A DNA stretch of 64,000 nt from NCBI GenBank assembly GCA_950106755.1, contig OX467091.1, positions 13,843,538-13,907,537 of the forward strand. The letters are read 5' to 3'. Every line of letters starts with the position of its first letter. Position 1 is the first letter of the stretch. Below are positions 60,961-64,000 of the stretch, piece by piece. Both the position numbers and the translations under genes were made by a program. This stretch comes from Climacium dendroides. Its lineage: Eukaryota; Streptophyta; Bryopsida; Hypnales; Climaciaceae. The notes beneath the pieces were generated by a model that had not been told where the DNA came from, did no database searches, and saw nothing but the letters and a program-made list of their open reading frames with translations.

Positions 60961-61292
60961 AGGTAGGAGGTCCATAAATCATCCACGTAAGGAGTGGAAC
61001 TGAACTTTGGGGAGGTGAAGCTTTTAAAAAAAATTTCAATAAAATTTATTTGAAAGACATCTCGTGGAATTCGCATCTAGCCCAAGTTGTTTCATATTTT
61101 TTTGGAGCTTTGTGGAATTAGTGATGAAATTTTGAAGTTGAAGTGGCGTAAGGCTCTAAAATCATCCACCTCCTCAAATATATAGTATTTTACATTGATG
61201 AAGGCTACAAAAAAGCAGCATGTACTACATATAATATACATTTGAAGAGGAGAACGTTTTTAAAGCCTATGTGCTTTTAGAACCTCCTACCT
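60961..61292 (+). mobile_element. TA-flanked TIR element, family T1, copy C
   Basis: 332 bp, in the same orientation as copy B. It begins AGGTAGGAGGTCCATAAAT and ends TTTTAGAACCTCCTACCT, with TA at 60,959-60,960 and 61,293-61,294. The perfect 11-bp ends and TA flanks make this the best-defined member. Confidence 0.85.
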
Positions 61293-61554
61293 TATGAGCT
61301 AAGCTTATGAATTCCAAAGCTAGTAAAGTAACTAAATTAGGTGTTTATTTGAAGCTACCATCTACAAGCTAAGCTTGGCAAACTCTAGACTTTAGTTAAC
61401 CTGTAAATACTCGAGTCACCAAATTTTGGTGTCGACAATACTTTGAAGTTAAATAAAACCTAACTAGGTTACTATTTTTTAGTGATTTTTATTTTTGAAG
61501 TCCTATTTTAGCAACAAGAATCTGATTTTGAAAATGAATGATTATAATTTTTCT

Positions 61555-62035
61555 TTTCAAGATTTTTTGCAAAGGTGTTCATTACAAATCTTGATTTTTT
61601 AGTGTTGAGGGCTCTTGGAAATGAGCCTCAAATACACTAGATCTTAGAGAATTAGAGAAAAAATCAAATTAGAAAATTCATTTAAAAAAATTATAGAGTA
61701 CATTTTGAGAAGCCATAAATTGATTGGAGTTGTCGGTGTTATGTCCTTCAACCTCATATTTTTTTGGTTACCAATTTTTTAGATTTGACATGTACAAAAA
61801 GGATTGAAAGACTTCAAATCACTATCATAGTTTCAATATCTTTACGATCAAACATTATAATTTGTCAATCCATAAGTGATATTATTGTATTTTCTTTTCC
61901 CATGCGTACTCTAACATGTCTAGTTTGAACTAGTAAAATTAAAATTCTTAACAACTAATAAAGCTCATCAAGATATTGATTTTTTTTTCAATCAAGAACA
62001 AATTCCTAAAAGCCCAGAAAAAAGGCCTTGGGAAT
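61555..62035 (+). repeat. Dispersed repeat R3, copy b
   Basis: Homologous to 47,847-48,260 in the same orientation, with an extra stretch of about 60 bp near its start. Confidence 0.7.
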
Positions 62036-62062
62036 CTAGGGGTTAATACCAGCTAGTATTGA

Positions 62063-62273
62063 TAGGCATAAATTACCCCCCTCGCTTGTCTTCCAAAAGT
62101 CATTCCAATGGTGCTTGATTATGATATCTACTACACCTCTCATAGCTAATTTGGGACCTCCAATTACAAATATGAATTCAAAATTATTTTGTAAATTTCA
62201 CCATGCATGGCAAATAAAAAATTTCAGCATTTTATCTTGGGTACAAGTAAAGGGATTAGTTCCCCTTGGCCTT
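62063..62273 (+). mobile_element. TIR element T3, copy a
   Basis: An inverted match to 63,193-63,430. Shared marks are CTTGTC-TCCAAA, GGTGCTTG, CTAATTTGG, CAAATATGAATTC and CATGCATGG/CATTCATGG. Its own ends have decayed, the right one reading TTAGTTCCCCTTGGCCTTG. The 60-codon frame at 62,115-62,297 lies in it. Confidence 0.65.
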
Positions 62274-63192
62274 GATATTGGAGGTTTAGGAAAATAATTT
62301 GTCAATTTTGAATGGAAGCTTTTAGTACCTCAGAGCATGGCCATCATTACACACTCAATTTGGCCCATAAATAGCCAAATGACCATTCTTCAAGAAGAAA
62401 TGAAGAATAAAGGATCAAGCAACTAAAGTTATGATGAATAGTAATTTCAAGGGCCATTCCTTGACACACTTGGATCAAGTGTCAAGAGAATATTGTGAAG
62501 GGTCCATAGCGCTTTTCATCCACATTTGAAGAGTATTGAACCTTGAGTGTGTAAGGTAGGACCACCCATTCATGATAAGAGACCTATACCCAACCTATAG
62601 GGTGTAGTTATTTCCAACCAAGCTTGGAACAAATTTCCAACCAAAGCTTGAAATGTGTTTTTTCCTCTTCAAGGTTGGAACTAGTAAGGTGATGACACAT
62701 GCATCAAAGTAGGAAGTAAGAAAGTAGGAAGTAATGAGCAAGAAAGTAGTTCTTCAATGATTGGAATTGGATGACTCTAGACATTGGTCTCGACCAACTT
62801 CATCCTTTCAAAATTTGTAGTAATTTCTATCCCAACAATAAAATTACCAAAATTTTGGCAATCTGCATTGTTTTTGTTTCTGCACTTGCAGTATCGTTTT
62901 TTGCTACCTTGCGTGAAGGTTAGATTTGGAAAAAATTAAGTCATTTTTGAAGAAAAAATATGACAAGTGACATCTTGTGATTGGTTAGAGGTGACATGGA
63001 TTCCTAAGGATTTGACGTGGAAACTCAATTTTGGCACTCAAATGCCGAATCAGACCTTTGTATGCAGTAATCTAATTTCACCATATGGAAGATACAATAA
63101 TACTTTTCTAAAGTAAATATTCTCTAAAGTAATAGCCTCTCTAAGGTAATATCGATTGCCTAATCCTGGCTTGAACCGCATACAAACATCAA
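62274..63192. other. Intergenic DNA
   Basis: No gene. It contains short direct repeats of AAGTAGGAAGTAA near 62,708-62,735 and a segment resembling 25,470-25,560. Confidence 0.45.
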
Positions 63193-63430
63193 GGCTAGGG
63201 TGAACCAATCTTCTACACATCTCCAAGGGAAAACACTAAAAAACTATTTACCATGAATGATAAAATTTGCAAATTTAGAATTCATATTTGCAATCAAAGG
63301 CTCCAAATTAGTTGAGAGGGGCGTAGAAGTTAAATTCATCAAGTACAAAATATACAAAGGGGCCTTTAGGTTACAAGCACCCCTAGAATGGTTTGGAGGG
63401 ACAAGTGAGGGGATTGGTTCACCCCGGTCC
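63193..63430 (-). mobile_element. TIR element T3, copy b
   Basis: 238 bp with ends reading GGCTAGGGTGAACCAATC on the left and GGACCGGGGTGAACCAATC on the right, reverse-complemented. It is inverted relative to copy a. Target duplication is unclear. The element is flanked by related direct repeats (63,116-63,168 and 63,450-63,497) with CTCTCTAAGGTAATAT-type words, so it may sit inside a larger repeat. Confidence 0.7.
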
Positions 63431-64000
63431 AAATATCATTAATGCAATAACCCTCCTTAATGTGACAACCTCTCTAATGTAATATAGCTAGCCTAATCAC
63501 AACCCTATTACTTTAGAGAGACTCTATTGTATAATCATTTCATTAAGTACATAAGTGTAGGGTAAGGTCAACACCTCTCTGCCAATTTTATTCTTTTCAC
63601 TATAGAAAAAATTATTTGAAAAAAATTATTTTCCTAAAATTTTGGCATCTATTTTCAAAATTATCTTTCATCAAATCTTGTCCTACAACTACAATACCCT
63701 TCCAATTTCTAAACCTAGTAAGGTAATTACACCTAAATTATATGATCTTTTTGTAAAACTAACACCTACATATCCTTACTTGAAATGTATAGTCTCTATT
63801 TATGAGAGCCTAAAGTTGATTTGGAATATTTTTAATTTAGCACTTCAAAAATTCATAATTTATTTTCATGATGTGTATAAAATGCATACTAATAGGATAT
63901 ATAATTGTCTTTTACTCCCAACAAGAACCAATAAGAACTTAGTAAGTTTAAGTATAGGAATCATGCTAAAATACTTATGTGGTCAATATTAGGTGTCGTT
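63431..64000. other. AT-rich intergenic DNA at the right edge
   Basis: The 116-codon plus frame at 63,642-63,992 runs nearly to the window end. It is the longest frame in this region but contains no motif I recognise, and its composition is that of the surrounding DNA. It could be an edge-truncated exon; I cannot support a gene. Confidence 0.35.

Noticed and set aside
63642..63992. 116-codon frame at the right edge
   Set aside because: No recognisable motif, and its composition equals that of the surroundings; kept only as a remark in the edge feature.
1..64000. CRISPR arrays, operons, ribosome binding sites, tRNA or rRNA genes
   Set aside because: The DNA is plant nuclear with spliceosomal introns; no cloverleaf, rRNA core or spaced repeat array was seen by eye. 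A tRNAscan or Infernal run would be decisive.

Overview
The window is nuclear DNA of a land plant, and I infer a gymnosperm or another plant with a large genome. The evidence is spliceosomal GT-AG introns, a class I HD-Zip gene, a plastid-targeted pterin-dehydratase-like gene, and long AT-rich gene deserts filled with decayed transposons (LINE, Ty1/copia, CACTA, Stowaway-like and PIF/Harbinger-like MITEs). The species is inferred from style only; no marker names it. I see no rRNA, tRNA, CRISPR or organelle-genome insertion.

Layout. 1-660 is a GC-rich, promoter-like island that may be the 5' end of a leftward gene off the window. 720-12,510 is desert with MITEs, a broken LINE (8.06-9.3 kb) that carries a nested TTAA-flanked element, and an old dispersed repeat. 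12.76-13.33 kb is a GC-rich island with no gene I can support. 14,088-16,129 (minus) is a complete four-exon gene for a plastid RAF2/SDIRIP1-type pterin-4a-carbinolamine-dehydratase-like protein. 16.2-29.7 kb is desert with several MITEs. 29.8-31.6 kb is a second GC-rich island. 32,398-34,135 (minus) is a complete three-exon HD-Zip class I transcription factor gene with TATA box, three short upstream ORFs in the leader and a candidate poly(A) signal. 34.6-48.8 kb is desert containing a head-to-head pair of TA-flanked elements, a long (TA)n tract and a tandemly duplicated TIR element. 48,897-52,999 (plus) holds a chain of at least seven short exons, all joined in phase 0, that could encode a coiled-coil protein of about 200 residues in no family I recognise. 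53-64 kb is desert with a decayed Ty1/copia element and further MITEs.

The two recognised genes are independent loci: one acts in plastid Rubisco biogenesis or pterin-fold chemistry, the other is a nuclear DNA-binding regulator. Nothing here suggests an operon-like or clustered pathway. The most interesting items are the hidden short-exon gene, the TTAA-flanked element inside the LINE, and the tandem TIR duplication whose longer copy keeps a coiled-coil ORF.
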